Origin: Enterobacter pseudoroggenkampii
Lineage (GTDB): Bacteria; Pseudomonadota; Gammaproteobacteria; Enterobacterales; Enterobacteriaceae
DNA length: 64,000 bases
NCBI RefSeq assembly: GCF_026420145.1
Contig: NZ_JAPMLV010000003.1
Location: 225,439-289,438 of the forward strand
Direction: 5' to 3'
The position numbers and the translations under genes are program-made. The notes under the pieces are model-generated. The model had not been told where the DNA came from and did no database searches. It was given only the letters and a program-made list of their open reading frames with translations. This document shows positions 17,110 to 26,259 of the stretch, piece after piece. Every line of letters starts with the position of its first letter. Position 1 is the first letter of the stretch.

Positions 17110-17772
17110 TTACTGAATTGGGCTTAACGTAATCTCAACGCGGCGGTTCTGCGCTTTGCCTTCCGCCGTGCTGTTGCTGGCGATAGGGTTGGCAGGGCCC
17201 ATGCCGCTGGTGCGGATGCGGTTCGCTTCAACGCCCTGGGTAATCAGCGAGCTGGCCACGGCGTCGGCGCGCTGCTGGGACAGACGCATGTTCAGATCCT
17301 GGCTGCCGGTGCTGTCGGTGTAGCCCATCACGTTTACAGCGGTCTTGTTGTACTCTTTCAGCACCATCGCCACGCCGGTCAGGGTATTCGCACCAGCCGG
17401 TTTCAGCGTTGCGCTGCTGCTGTCGAAGGTCACGTTGTTCGGCATGTTCAGGATGATGTTATCGCCGCTGCGCGTCACGCTCACGCCGGTTCCCTTCATT
17501 TTGTCGCGCAGCTTCGCTTCCTGCACGTCCATGTAATAGCCTACGCCGCCGCCAAGCGCTGCGCCTGCCGCTGCGCCAATCAGCGCGCCTTTGCCGCGGT
17601 CTTTCTTGGAGGAGGAGAGCGCCCCAACGCCTGCGCCGACCAGCGAGCCGATACCCGCGCCAATGCCGGATTTACCCGCTTCGCGTTCACCGGTGTAAGG
17701 GTTGGTTGTGCAGCCAGAAACAGCCAGGGCACCGCTCACCAGAGCGGCAATAACGAGTACGCGTTTTTTCAT
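17110..17772 (-). CDS. yiaD: OmpA-family outer membrane lipoprotein YiaD
   Basis: A 220-residue lipoprotein nearly identical to E. coli YiaD. The signal peptide ends in VSGC (Cys at residue 21). A glycine-rich segment (about 38-80, GIGAGIGSLVGAG, GAAAGAALGGGVGYY) precedes an OmpA-like peptidoglycan-binding domain (about 110-220) with the TDSTGSQDLNMRLSQQRA and NRRVEI motifs. It likely links the outer membrane to peptidoglycan. It is divergent from bisC across a 164-base spacer. Confidence 0.95.
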   Translation of the reverse strand: MKKRVLVIAALVSGALAVSGCTTNPYTGEREAGKSGIGAGIGSLVGAGVGALSSSKKDRGKGALIGAAAGAALGGGVGYYMDVQEAKLRDKMKGTGVSVTRSGDNIILNMPNNVTFDSSSATLKPAGANTLTGVAMVLKEYNKTAVNVMGYTDSTGSQDLNMRLSQQRADAVASSLITQGVEANRIRTSGMGPANPIASNSTAEGKAQNRRVEITLSPIQ

Positions 17773-17936
17773 CTTCTTTCCTTAATCCTTTTTATTCTTT
17801 GCCACGGCGAGCGTGGCAGTTGATTATGACGTCCAGATACGGAGAAAATTCCGGGTATAACTCTGAAATTTGTGACAAACCATAAACTGCCTCAGCAAGA
17901 AGGCCGTAAAACCTGCACGCAACCAGGAGCGCACGC

Positions 17937-20264
17937 TTGAGCACCTCAACGAAAACCATTCTGACCGCCGCCCACTGGGGACCGATGCTGGTCGAAACCG
18001 ATGGCGAAAATGTTCTGTCGTCTCGCGGAGCATTGCCAACACAACATCCCAACTCTTTACAGACCGTCGTTCGCGATCAGGTGCATAGCAAAACGCGCGT
18101 GCGCTGGCCGATGGTGCGTAAAGGTTTTCTGGCCTCGCCGGACAAGCCGCAGGGTATTCGCGGGCAGGATGAGTTTGTTCGCGTGAGCTGGGATGACGCG
18201 CTGGCGCTGATCCACACCCAGCACAAGCGCATTCGCGACAGTTACGGTCCGTCGTCGATTTTCGCCGGCTCCTACGGCTGGCGCTCTAACGGGGTGCTGC
18301 ATAAGGCGTCGACGCTGCTGCAGCGCTATATGAGCCTGGCGGGAGGCTATACCGGTCATCTGGGGGATTACTCCACCGGTGCGGCGCAGGCGATCATGCC
18401 GTACGTCGCGGGCGGGAACGAAGTGTATCAGCAGCAGACCAGCTGGCCGCTGGTGCTGGCGCATACCGATGTGGTGGTGCTGTGGAGCGCTAACCCTCTT
18501 AACACGTTGAAAATTGCCTGGAATGCCAGCGACGAGCAGGGCATTGGCTATTTCGACGCGCTGCGCAAAAGCGGCAAGCGCATCATCTGCATTGACCCGA
18601 TGCGTTCTGAAACCCTGGATTTCTTCGGCGACCGCGCCGAGTGGGTTGCCCCGCATATGGGCACCGACGTGGCAATGATGCTGGGTATCGCTCATACGCT
18701 GGTGGAAAACGGCTGGCACGATGTCGAATTCCTGTCGCGCTATACCACCGGCTTCGATAAGTTCGCCGACTACCTGACGGGCCAGTCCGATGGGGTGGCG
18801 AAAACGGCAGCGTGGGCAGCAGAGATTTGCGGTGTTCCTGCGGAAAAACTCCGCGAACTGGCGGTGTTATTCCATAAAAATGCCACGATGTTAATGTCCG
18901 GCTGGGGGATGCAGCGTCAGCAGTTTGGCGAGCAGAAACACTGGATGCTGGTGACCCTTGCCGCGATGCTTGGGCAGATCGGTACGCCGGGCGGCGGTTT
19001 TGGTCTCTCCTATCATTTTGCCAATGGCGGCAACCCCACGCGTAAAGCGGCGGTGCTGGCGTCTTTGCAGGGCTCGGTGCAGGGCGGCGTGGATGCGGTG
19101 GATAAAATTCCGGTGGCGCGTATTGTTGAAGCCCTGGAAAATCCGGGCGGGTTCTATCAGCACAATGGTCTGGACCGCCACTTCCCGGATATTAAATTTG
19201 TCTGGTGGGCGGGCGGGTCAAACTTCACGCACCATCAGGATACCAATCGCCTGATCCGCGCCTGGCAGAAGCCGGAGCTGGTGGTGATTTCAGAGTGCTT
19301 CTGGACCGCCTCGGCGAAACACGCCGATATCGTCCTCCCGGCGACCACCTCGTTTGAGCGTAACGATCTCACCATGACCGGCGACTACAGCAATCAGCAT
19401 ATGGTCCCGATGAAGCGCGTTGTCGCCCCGCGTGATGAAGCGCGTGACGATTTTGACGTGTTTGCTGAACTGAGCGAACTGTGGGAAACGGGCGGTCGCA
19501 CGCGTTTTACTGAAGGGAAAAGCGATCTGCAATGGCTGGAGACGTTCTACCAGATTGCCGGGCAGCGCGGCGCGGCGCAGGGCGTGACGCTTCCGCCATT
19601 TGCTGAGTTCTGGGAGGCGAACCAGATTATTGAAATGCCGGAGAGCGAACAGAACGCGCAGTTTGTTCGTTTCGCTGATTTTCGACGCGATCCGGAGAAC
19701 CATCCGCTGAAAACCGAGAGCGGAAAGATTGTGATCTACAGCGAGCGCATCGCCAGCTTTGGCTATGCTGACTGCCCGCCGCATCCTACGTGGCTCGAGC
19801 CGGACGAATGGCACGGCAACGCCCGGCCGGATCAGCTGCAGGTGTTGTCTGCCCATCCTGCGCACCGTCTGCACAGTCAGCTTAACTATACCTCCCTGCG
19901 CGAGCAGTATGCGGTCGCCGGGCGAGAGCCGATCACGCTGAATACCCTCGACGCGAAAGCGCGCGGGATTGCGGACGGCGACGTGGTGCGCGTCTGGAAC
20001 TCGCGTGGACAGGTGCTGGCAGGGGCGGTGGTGAGCGACGGGATTAAGCCGGGCGTGATCTGCATTCATCAGGGCGCATGGCCTGACCTTGAGCTCGCCG
20101 AAGGCGGTATCTGCAAAAACGGGGCGGTTAACGTGCTGACCAAAGATCTCCCCAGCTCGAAGCTGGGGAATGGCTGCGCAGGAAACACTGCGCTGGCCTG
20201 GGTCGAGAAATATACGGGTCCCGAGCTTACCTTAACGGCGTTTGATCCGCCTGCCAGCTCATGA
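17937..20264 (+). CDS. bisC: Biotin sulfoxide reductase BisC
   Basis: A 775-residue cytoplasmic molybdopterin oxidoreductase of the DMSO/TMAO reductase family, close to E. coli BisC throughout. It reduces biotin sulfoxide and methionine sulfoxide using bis-MGD. Ser146 in GDYSTGAAQ aligns with the molybdenum-ligating serine. There is no N-terminal iron-sulfur motif or Tat signal, as expected. The start is TTG at 17937 with AGGAG (17925-17929) upstream; no ATG fits better. The last 38 bases overlap the convergent yiaC. Confidence 0.95.
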   Translation: MSTSTKTILTAAHWGPMLVETDGENVLSSRGALPTQHPNSLQTVVRDQVHSKTRVRWPMVRKGFLASPDKPQGIRGQDEFVRVSWDDALALIHTQHKRIRDSYGPSSIFAGSYGWRSNGVLHKASTLLQRYMSLAGGYTGHLGDYSTGAAQAIMPYVAGGNEVYQQQTSWPLVLAHTDVVVLWSANPLNTLKIAWNASDEQGIGYFDALRKSGKRIICIDPMRSETLDFFGDRAEWVAPHMGTDVAMMLGIAHTLVENGWHDVEFLSRYTTGFDKFADYLTGQSDGVAKTAAWAAEICGVPAEKLRELAVLFHKNATMLMSGWGMQRQQFGEQKHWMLVTLAAMLGQIGTPGGGFGLSYHFANGGNPTRKAAVLASLQGSVQGGVDAVDKIPVARIVEALENPGGFYQHNGLDRHFPDIKFVWWAGGSNFTHHQDTNRLIRAWQKPELVVISECFWTASAKHADIVLPATTSFERNDLTMTGDYSNQHMVPMKRVVAPRDEARDDFDVFAELSELWETGGRTRFTEGKSDLQWLETFYQIAGQRGAAQGVTLPPFAEFWEANQIIEMPESEQNAQFVRFADFRRDPENHPLKTESGKIVIYSERIASFGYADCPPHPTWLEPDEWHGNARPDQLQVLSAHPAHRLHSQLNYTSLREQYAVAGREPITLNTLDAKARGIADGDVVRVWNSRGQVLAGAVVSDGIKPGVICIHQGAWPDLELAEGGICKNGAVNVLTKDLPSSKLGNGCAGNTALAWVEKYTGPELTLTAFDPPASS

Positions 20265-20673
20265 TCCACGTCGGGTGCTGGGTGTCATCCTGCCAGGCGC
20301 TGTCTTCTATGCGAAAGCCCTGCGCATGGTAGAAGTTCACTGCCCGGACATTTTTCTGATACACCTCCAGGGTTAAGTGCGGAAAGCGCTGTTGAACATG
20401 GTTCAGCAGCGCGCGCCCGATCCCTTTCCCGATGCATGACGGCGCCACAAACAGGGCGCCGACAAACTGAGACTGCATCACGCTGATAAATCCGCAAGTT
20501 TCGCCGTCCTGCTCCCAGACCCAGGTTTCAGCGGACGGCAGGTAAACATCCCGCACCATGGCCTCATTCTCTTTCCAGTAATTCGGCGCGATAAACGGAT
20601 GCGCTTCTGTGGTGCTTTCAAGCCACAGGCTCAGAAGCGGCGCGGTATTTTCACTTTGCCATTTGCGGATCAT
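20227..20673 (-). CDS. yiaC: GNAT acetyltransferase YiaC
   Basis: A 148-residue GCN5-type N-acetyltransferase. The acetyl-CoA site is visible in [17 protein letters not shown] (R/Q-x-x-G-x-G/A motif), with the C-terminal [13 protein letters not shown] strand-helix. E. coli YiaC is a protein lysine acetyltransferase. The start at 20673 aligns with the E. coli N-terminus (MIRKWQ); its ATG lies inside the tag 3' end, a 23-base overlap that implies coupling. Confidence 0.92.
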   Translation of the reverse strand: MIRKWQSENTAPLLSLWLESTTEAHPFIAPNYWKENEAMVRDVYLPSAETWVWEQDGETCGFISVMQSQFVGALFVAPSCIGKGIGRALLNHVQQRFPHLTLEVYQKNVRAVNFYHAQGFRIEDSAWQDDTQHPTWIMSWQADQTPLR

Positions 20674-21232
20674 GATGGCCTCCCGGATGACAGAAGCAGC
20701 CGGTAACGTGGTCGTTGACCAGGCCACAGGCCTGCATAAAGGCGTAGCAGATGGTGGAGCCGACAAACTTAAAGCCGCGTTTTTTCAGGGCCTTCGAGAG
20801 CGCATCCGAGGCTGGGGTGGAGGCCGGGATGTCCGCGAGTGTGGCGGCCTGCGTGACTTGCGGAGTGTTGTTCACAAACGTCCAGACAAAATCTGAAAAT
20901 GATTCGCCGTTTTGCTCCATCGCCAGATACGCCCGTGCGTTACCGATGATGGCCTGGATCTTACCGCGATGGCGGATGATGCCGGCATCCTGCACCAGTC
21001 GTTCCACGTCCTCATCGGTCATCGCGGCGACGGCGACGGGATCGAACTGATGGAAGGCGTTGCGGTAATTTTCGCGTTTCTTCAGTACCGTAATCCATGA
21101 CAACCCCGCCTGCTGGCCCTCAAGGCAGATCATCTCAAAGAGCTTTTTACCATCCGTTTCCGGCACGCCCCATTCCCGATCGTGATAGTCGATATAAAGC
21201 TGATCCTGGCTTACCCAACCGCAACGTTCCAT
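20651..21232 (-). CDS. tag: 3-methyladenine DNA glycosylase I
   Basis: A 193-residue base-excision repair enzyme that removes 3-methyladenine from DNA. The zinc ligands Cys4, His17, His175 and Cys179 of the Tag family are all in place, as is the conserved GLSWITVLKKRENYR segment. It is slightly longer than the E. coli protein at the C-terminus. tag and yiaC form an overlapping pair. Confidence 0.96.
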   Translation of the reverse strand: MERCGWVSQDQLYIDYHDREWGVPETDGKKLFEMICLEGQQAGLSWITVLKKRENYRNAFHQFDPVAVAAMTDEDVERLVQDAGIIRHRGKIQAIIGNARAYLAMEQNGESFSDFVWTFVNNTPQVTQAATLADIPASTPASDALSKALKKRGFKFVGSTICYAFMQACGLVNDHVTGCFCHPGGHHDPQMAK

Positions 21233-21385
21233 CCGTCATCTCCCTTATTGATACTGATTTTGCAAAAAATTCGTTCTGACCGGCTTGACGTGTTTACTAT
21301 AAAGACAATAGTTAATACAGGGCTATAAGCTCTTCCTGAATAACGACAAATATCGCCGAATTCGGCTCTCTCTGGGGTCGCGTTG

Positions 21386-22084
21386 ATGATGATAAAAAAA
21401 ATCAGTGGTCGCCATGCTGTGTCTGGCCTGGTGGGAATTTCAGCCTGCCTATTTTTTTGTAATACAGCGTCTGCCTGGCAACAGGAATATATCGTTTCAG
21501 ACGCCCAAAATAATATGGCGGAACGCTATACATGGGACGCGGATCACCAACCGCGCTATGAGGATATTCTCGCTGAGCGTATTCAGTCTTCGCAAAACGC
21601 CCCGGGTCTTGCCCTGAATATACCGTCTGGCAGTACGGCAGAGGGGGCGATGAGCGTGGGCTGGAATTTTCCCGTTTCAGCGCGCATCACCACTGGCCCG
21701 GTGGTGGCGTGGCGTTATGACGGCACGGCTCCCATGATGATCAACGAGTTTGGGGATAGCGCGTCGACACAGTCAGTCACGGACCCGCTCTGGCATGCCA
21801 GCATCAGCACGCTGGGGTGGCGCGTGAATACCCAGTACGGCGATCTCCGGCCCTGGGCGCAGATCAGCTATAACCAGCAGTTTGGTGAAAATCAGTGGAA
21901 ATCGCAGTTTGGTATGCCACAAACGCCCGCCCCTGCTCAAAACGGTAGCTGGATGGATGTCACCGTAGGAACGGATATTCCCTTTAATACCCACATGGCG
22001 GCCTATGCATCGCTGGCTCAGGGGGAGCATACCACTACCGGTGAGGAGTTTTTATACACCCTCGGCGTCAGCGCGAATTTCTAG
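21386..22084 (+). CDS. yhjY: Autotransporter-like outer membrane protein YhjY
   Basis: A 232-residue exported protein. The signal peptide ends in TASA (cleavage near residue 31). The remainder alternates polar and hydrophobic residues in strand-like segments and ends in Phe (LGVSANF), typical of an outer membrane beta-barrel. Location between tag and yhjX and length match E. coli YhjY, annotated as an autotransporter-domain protein. The exact start among 21383, 21386 and 21389 is uncertain; GGGG at 21375-21378 favours the ATGs. Confidence 0.87.
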   Translation: MMIKKISGRHAVSGLVGISACLFFCNTASAWQQEYIVSDAQNNMAERYTWDADHQPRYEDILAERIQSSQNAPGLALNIPSGSTAEGAMSVGWNFPVSARITTGPVVAWRYDGTAPMMINEFGDSASTQSVTDPLWHASISTLGWRVNTQYGDLRPWAQISYNQQFGENQWKSQFGMPQTPAPAQNGSWMDVTVGTDIPFNTHMAAYASLAQGEHTTTGEEFLYTLGVSANF

Positions 22085-22143
22085 AGTTGTTACTTTTTTA
22101 AACGTTACGATAACATCTCGAATACAACAACCACAGGGTTTAC

Positions 22144-22173
22144 AGCGATAGCAGGTACTAACACGCTATCGCT
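22144..22173 (+). terminator. Hairpin downstream of yhjY
   Basis: AGCGATAGC pairs with GCTATCGCT across a 12-base loop and is followed by TTATT. This is a modest terminator candidate, just before the YpdB-like repeats. Confidence 0.5.
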
Positions 22174-22187
22174 TTATTCCCGTGCCA

Positions 22188-22241
22188 GGTCATTCATTCC
22201 CGATTCCAGGCATTTCATTCCGTTCCGCCTGCATTTCATGC
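22188..22241 (+). promoter_or_regulatory. YpdB-type binding repeats upstream of yhjX
   Basis: GGCATTTCATTC (22209) and TGCATTTCATGC (22230) match the direct-repeat motif bound by the pyruvate-responsive regulator YpdB at the E. coli yhjX promoter. A third, weaker copy, GGTCATTCATTC (22188), precedes them. All three start exactly 21 bases apart, on the same face of the helix. A CATATT -10 candidate follows at 22256-22261. Confidence 0.75.
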
Positions 22242-22322
22242 CGTTTTACCCCAGGCATATTAAGGTTTTGTTTATCGTTGTCCTCAGCGAACTTCCTTAA
22301 TTTCTCTTGCAGGACAACTGCC

Positions 22323-23525
22323 ATGAACACATCAACTTATAACCGCACGCGCTGGCTCACGCTCTTTGGTACCATCGTCACTCAGTTTGCGCTGGGGTCG
22401 GTCTATACCTGGAGCCTGTTTAACAGCGCGCTTTCCGACAAACTCGGCGCCCCGGTCAGTCAGGTCGCGTTCTCCTTTGGTTTGCTGAGTCTGGGTCTGG
22501 CGATTTCATCCTCCGTCGCGGGCAAGTTGCAGGAGCGTTTTGGCGTGAAGCGCGTGACCATGGCGTCCGGCATCCTGCTGGGGCTGGGCTTTTTCCTGAC
22601 CGCGCATTCCAGCAACCTGATGATGTTGTGGCTAAGCGCTGGCGTGCTGGTGGGGCTGGCGGACGGTGCGGGGTATCTGCTGACGCTGTCAAACTGCGTG
22701 AAGTGGTTCCCGGAACGTAAAGGCTTAATCTCGGCGTTTGCCATTGGTTCTTACGGTTTGGGCAGCCTCGGGTTCAAATTTATCGACGCCCATCTGCTGG
22801 CGTCCGTCGGTCTCGAAAAAACCTTCATGATCTGGGGCGCTATCGTGCTGGTGATGATCCTGTTCGGCGCCACGCTGATGAAAGATGCGCCGCAGCAGGA
22901 AGTGAAATCTGTAAACGGCGTGGTGGAGAACGACTTCACCCTCGCGCAGTCCATGCGTAAGCCACAGTACTGGATGCTGGCGGTGATGTTCCTGACGGCC
23001 TGCATGAGCGGTCTGTATGTCATCGGCGTGGCGAAAGATATCGCGCAGGGGATGGTGAAACTGGATGCAGCCACGGCGGCCAACGCGGTGACCGTGATTT
23101 CCATTGCTAACCTCTCGGGTCGTCTCGTCCTCGGTATTCTGTCTGACAAAATTGCCCGCATCCGCGTGATTACGATTGGGCAGGTGGTTTCGCTGGTCGG
23201 TATGGCGGCGCTGCTGTTCGCTCCGCTGAATGAAGCCACCTTCTTCGCGGCGATTGCCTGCGTGGCCTTTAACTTCGGCGGCACCATTACCGTCTTCCCG
23301 TCACTGGTGAGCGAGTTCTTTGGCCTGAACAATCTGGCGAAAAACTACGGCGTTATCTATCTGGGCTTCGGGATCGGCAGTATCTGCGGCTCGCTGATTG
23401 CCTCCCTGTTCGGCGGGTTCTACGTGACCTTCTGCGTGATATTTGCCTTGCTGATTATCTCCCTGGCGCTCTCGACCACGATTCGTCAGCCGCAGCGCGA
23501 AGTGTTCAAAGAGGTGCATGCTTAA
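22323..23525 (+). CDS. yhjX: Pyruvate-inducible MFS transporter YhjX
   Basis: A 400-residue major facilitator of the oxalate/formate antiporter type with 12 predicted membrane segments, close to E. coli YhjX (402 residues), which imports pyruvate. The start at 22323 has GCAGGA upstream and matches the family N-terminus; a 47-codon in-frame extension covers the regulatory repeats and is not coding. Expression should depend on YpdAB. A terminator follows directly. Confidence 0.94.
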   Translation: MNTSTYNRTRWLTLFGTIVTQFALGSVYTWSLFNSALSDKLGAPVSQVAFSFGLLSLGLAISSSVAGKLQERFGVKRVTMASGILLGLGFFLTAHSSNLMMLWLSAGVLVGLADGAGYLLTLSNCVKWFPERKGLISAFAIGSYGLGSLGFKFIDAHLLASVGLEKTFMIWGAIVLVMILFGATLMKDAPQQEVKSVNGVVENDFTLAQSMRKPQYWMLAVMFLTACMSGLYVIGVAKDIAQGMVKLDAATAANAVTVISIANLSGRLVLGILSDKIARIRVITIGQVVSLVGMAALLFAPLNEATFFAAIACVAFNFGGTITVFPSLVSEFFGLNNLAKNYGVIYLGFGIGSICGSLIASLFGGFYVTFCVIFALLIISLALSTTIRQPQREVFKEVHA

Positions 23526-23533
23526 TGACGATG

Positions 23534-23562
23534 AAAAAGGCCGGTTATCCGGCCTTTTTCTT
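23534..23562 (+). terminator. Terminator of yhjX
   Basis: AAAAAGGCCGG-TTAT-CCGGCCTTTTT, ten bases after the stop. Confidence 0.93.
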
Positions 23563-23779
23563 GTGTAAAAACTGATGATCTGGCTAAACCGTCTCGTTCT
23601 TAATTTTTTGTAAATATCTGTACCGATCACACACTCTGCTGCCACTTTTTCTTTTCCCTGTGGTCTACTTACCACGCGGGTAGACGTTTCCGATAACGAC
23701 TTCTTAAGCGATTCTTTAACCTATTCATTTTTAAAACAAAAATGATCGGTGATTTCGTCCCTTTTTCCGGGTAGTTTGC

Positions 23780-25471
23780 ATGAAATACATTAAATCGATG
23801 GCACAACAAAAGCTCTGCTTTTTGCTGGCGTTGTACATCGGCCTGTTTATGAATGGCGCAGTTTTCATCCGTCGGTTTGACGGTTACGCGCATGATTTTA
23901 CCGTCTGGAAAGGAATTGCAGCGGTTGTCGAATTGGTCGCTGCTGTACTGGTCACCTTCTTTTTATTCCGTATTCTTACCCTGTTTGGCCGTCGCGTGTG
24001 GCGAGTGCTGGCTACGTTTATCGTGCTGTGCTCGGCGGGTGCCAGCTATTACATGACCTTTATGAACGTGGTGATTGGCTACGGCATTATTGCCTCAGTG
24101 ATGACCACGGATATCGACCTCTCTAAAGAGGTTGTAGGGCTGCACTTTATTCTCTGGCTGGTAGCCGTCAGTGCCTTACCGCTGCTGCTCATCTGGAGCA
24201 ACCGTTGCCGGTACACGCTAGTGCACCAGATTCGCACGCCAGGCAAACGTTTCAGAAGCGTCGCGATAGTCCTGCTGGCCGGTTTGATGGTCTGGGGACC
24301 AATTCGTCTGCTGGAAGTGAAGCAAAAGCATGATGAGCGTACCTCAGGCGTGGATATGCCAAGCTACGGCGGTGTAGTGGCGAACTCGTATTTACCGTCT
24401 AACTGGATTTCCGCGCTGGGGCTGTATGCGTGGGCGCAGGTGGATGAATCCTCTGGTAACAAATCGCTGATGAACCCGGTGAAGAAGTTTACCTACGTCG
24501 CACCAAAAGATATCGACGATACCTATGTCGTCTTTATTATCGGAGAAACCACGCGCTGGGATCATATGGGTATTCTTGGCTATAACCGTGATACCACGCC
24601 GAAACTGGCGCAGGAGAAAAACCTGATTGCCTACCGTGGCTATTCTTGTGATACCGCCACCAAGCTCTCACTGCGCTGTATGTTTGTGCGCGAGGGCGGG
24701 GCGAGCGACAACCCGCAGCGTACGCTGAAAGAGCAAAACGTCTTCTCGGTGCTGCATCAGCTTGGGTTCACGTCTGCCCTCTATGCGATGCAGAGCGAAA
24801 TGTGGTTCTACAGCAATACCATGGCGCAGAACATTGCATACCGTGAGCAGATCGGTGCAGAGCCGCGTAACCGTGGCAAATCTGTCGATGACATGCTGCT
24901 GATTGATGAGATGAAACTGTCCCTGAGCGATAATCCTGATGGTAAGCATCTGATTATCCTTCATACCAAAGGGTCGCACTTTAACTACACCCAACGTTAC
25001 CCACGTAACTTTGCCAAATGGAAGCCTGAGTGCGTCGGGGTGGATAAAGACTGTACCAAAGCGCAGCTGATCAACTCCTACGACAACTCCGTGCTGTATG
25101 TGGATCACTTTATTGATTCGGTGATTGACCAGGTACGTGATAAGAAAGCGATTGTGTTCTATGCGGCGGACCACGGTGAATCCATCAATGAGTATGAGCA
25201 TCTGCACGGTACGCCGCGCAAGATGGCACCGCCGGAGCAGTTCCGTGTACCGATGATGGTGTGGATGTCTGACAAGTATCTGGAAGACCCGGAGAAAGCG
25301 AAGATGTTTGCTCAACTGAAGAAAGAGGCGGAGATGAAGGTGCCGCGTCGTCACGTTGAGCTGTACGACACCATTATGGGTTGTCTCGGCTATACCTCAC
25401 CGAATGGTGGGATTAACGAAAACAACAACTGGTGCAAACTCCCTGATAACACCGCAAAAGCCGCGCAGTAG
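23780..25471 (+). CDS. eptB: Kdo phosphoethanolamine transferase EptB
   Basis: A 563-residue inner membrane enzyme, the same length as E. coli EptB, which adds phosphoethanolamine to the outer Kdo of lipopolysaccharide. Hydrophobic helices fill about residues 10-180; a periplasmic alkaline-phosphatase-fold domain follows. Metal and catalytic residues are visible: Glu256 (GETTRWDH), Thr294 between Cys290 and Cys300, and the AADHGES motif. The 217-base upstream spacer has an inverted repeat GTCTAC/GTAGAC (23663-23685). In E. coli the mRNA is repressed by the sRNA MgrR and driven by sigma E; neither could be confirmed here. Confidence 0.95.
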   Translation: MKYIKSMAQQKLCFLLALYIGLFMNGAVFIRRFDGYAHDFTVWKGIAAVVELVAAVLVTFFLFRILTLFGRRVWRVLATFIVLCSAGASYYMTFMNVVIGYGIIASVMTTDIDLSKEVVGLHFILWLVAVSALPLLLIWSNRCRYTLVHQIRTPGKRFRSVAIVLLAGLMVWGPIRLLEVKQKHDERTSGVDMPSYGGVVANSYLPSNWISALGLYAWAQVDESSGNKSLMNPVKKFTYVAPKDIDDTYVVFIIGETTRWDHMGILGYNRDTTPKLAQEKNLIAYRGYSCDTATKLSLRCMFVREGGASDNPQRTLKEQNVFSVLHQLGFTSALYAMQSEMWFYSNTMAQNIAYREQIGAEPRNRGKSVDDMLLIDEMKLSLSDNPDGKHLIILHTKGSHFNYTQRYPRNFAKWKPECVGVDKDCTKAQLINSYDNSVLYVDHFIDSVIDQVRDKKAIVFYAADHGESINEYEHLHGTPRKMAPPEQFRVPMMVWMSDKYLEDPEKAKMFAQLKKEAEMKVPRRHVELYDTIMGCLGYTSPNGGINENNNWCKLPDNTAKAAQ

Positions 25472-25521
25472 CTGCTCTGGCGAGAATATCGCCAGTTGAA
25501 TGGCTTTTTGAAAATAAGGGA

Positions 25522-25550
25522 TTGACGGGGGCGCACCTCAGCAGTAAGAT
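25522..25550 (+). promoter_or_regulatory. tRNA-Pro promoter
   Basis: TTGACG and TAAGAT are spaced 17 bases apart and followed by a GC-rich discriminator (GCGCTCC), typical of stringently controlled stable RNA promoters. Confidence 0.85.
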
Positions 25551-25562
25551 GCGCTCCGCATT

Positions 25563-25639
25563 CGGCGAGTAGCGCAGCTTGGTAGCGCAACTGGTTTGGG
25601 ACCAGTGGGTCGGAGGTTCGAATCCTCTCTCGCCGACCA
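25563..25639 (+). tRNA. tRNA-Pro, anticodon TGG
   Basis: A 77-base cloverleaf with encoded CCA. The anticodon stem ACTGG/CCAGT encloses the loop TTTGGGA, giving anticodon TGG. The acceptor CGGCGAG pairs with CTCGCCG. The position between eptB and dppA is that of E. coli proK, whose anticodon is CGG, but this sequence resembles the proM-type species. I therefore give no symbol. Confidence 0.95.
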
Positions 25640-25646
25640 CATTCTG

Positions 25647-25678
25647 AAAAGGGCTAACCGTAAGGTTAGCCCTTTTTG
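25647..25678 (+). terminator. Terminator of the tRNA-Pro gene
   Basis: AAAAGGGCTAACC-GTAA-GGTTAGCCCTTTTT, eight bases after the tRNA. Confidence 0.93.
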
Positions 25679-26057
25679 CATTATGACCTTATCTCGTCAG
25701 AGTATCCAAAACGCCCCTTAGACCTGCTTCCACCTGCCTGTTAACGATTTTGTGACATAATCCATTGTATTTTTTTATATATAGATTGATCTTTTTTCGC
25801 GTTGCTTATGGATAACCTCAGCATTTTTCGCTGTGCGTTTTAACGTTCGCGGTATTTAGTGCTCAGATAATCACCATTCTGCAAGAAAATTTACCCATTC
25901 TGAATAAAAGTTAATCACTGATTGTTGAGAAATATGAAGAGGCTTGTGCTGCCAGATGGCGAGTAGCATAAATTTCCCTGCTGAAAACTGGCGTACATAG
26001 TTTTTTTAATCTTTGTTTGCGGTTTCTCACACTCAGCGTAAATCCCCGTCACCTGTA

Positions 26058-26259
26058 TTGACGTTTTCACATTCTGTTGACAGATTGTAGGGCATGAGGG
26101 GCATTTCAGGGACGATCTGCGCTGCAACTCAAACGCTCTTCTGAAAGGATTCTCCATCCCTTTAAAGCCTTCGGGCATCACCGACCGGACCGGGTAAAAA
26201 ATAAATAAAGGTCTGGCGGCGTAACACAACAAAGCAAAACATCACATTGGAGCAGAATA
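26058..26259 (+). promoter_or_regulatory. dppA promoter candidate and long 5' leader
   Basis: TTGACG (26058) with a weak CAGATT at 17 bases (26081) would start transcription near 26093, giving a leader of about 167 bases, close to the E. coli value. The C/A-rich stretch around 26225-26247 next to the ribosome site GGAG is the kind of target bound by the sRNA GcvB, which represses dppA in E. coli. The preceding 25680-26057 is AT-rich and shows no gene. Confidence 0.5.

Noticed and set aside
22182..22322. N-terminal extension of yhjX by 47 codons
   Set aside because: The extension consists of the YpdB-type repeats; the downstream ATG has a good ribosome site and matches family length.
25680..26057. 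A possible small gene upstream of dppA (minus strand 25915-26232)
   Set aside because: AT-rich regulatory DNA with no ribosome site; the frame crosses the likely dppA promoter.
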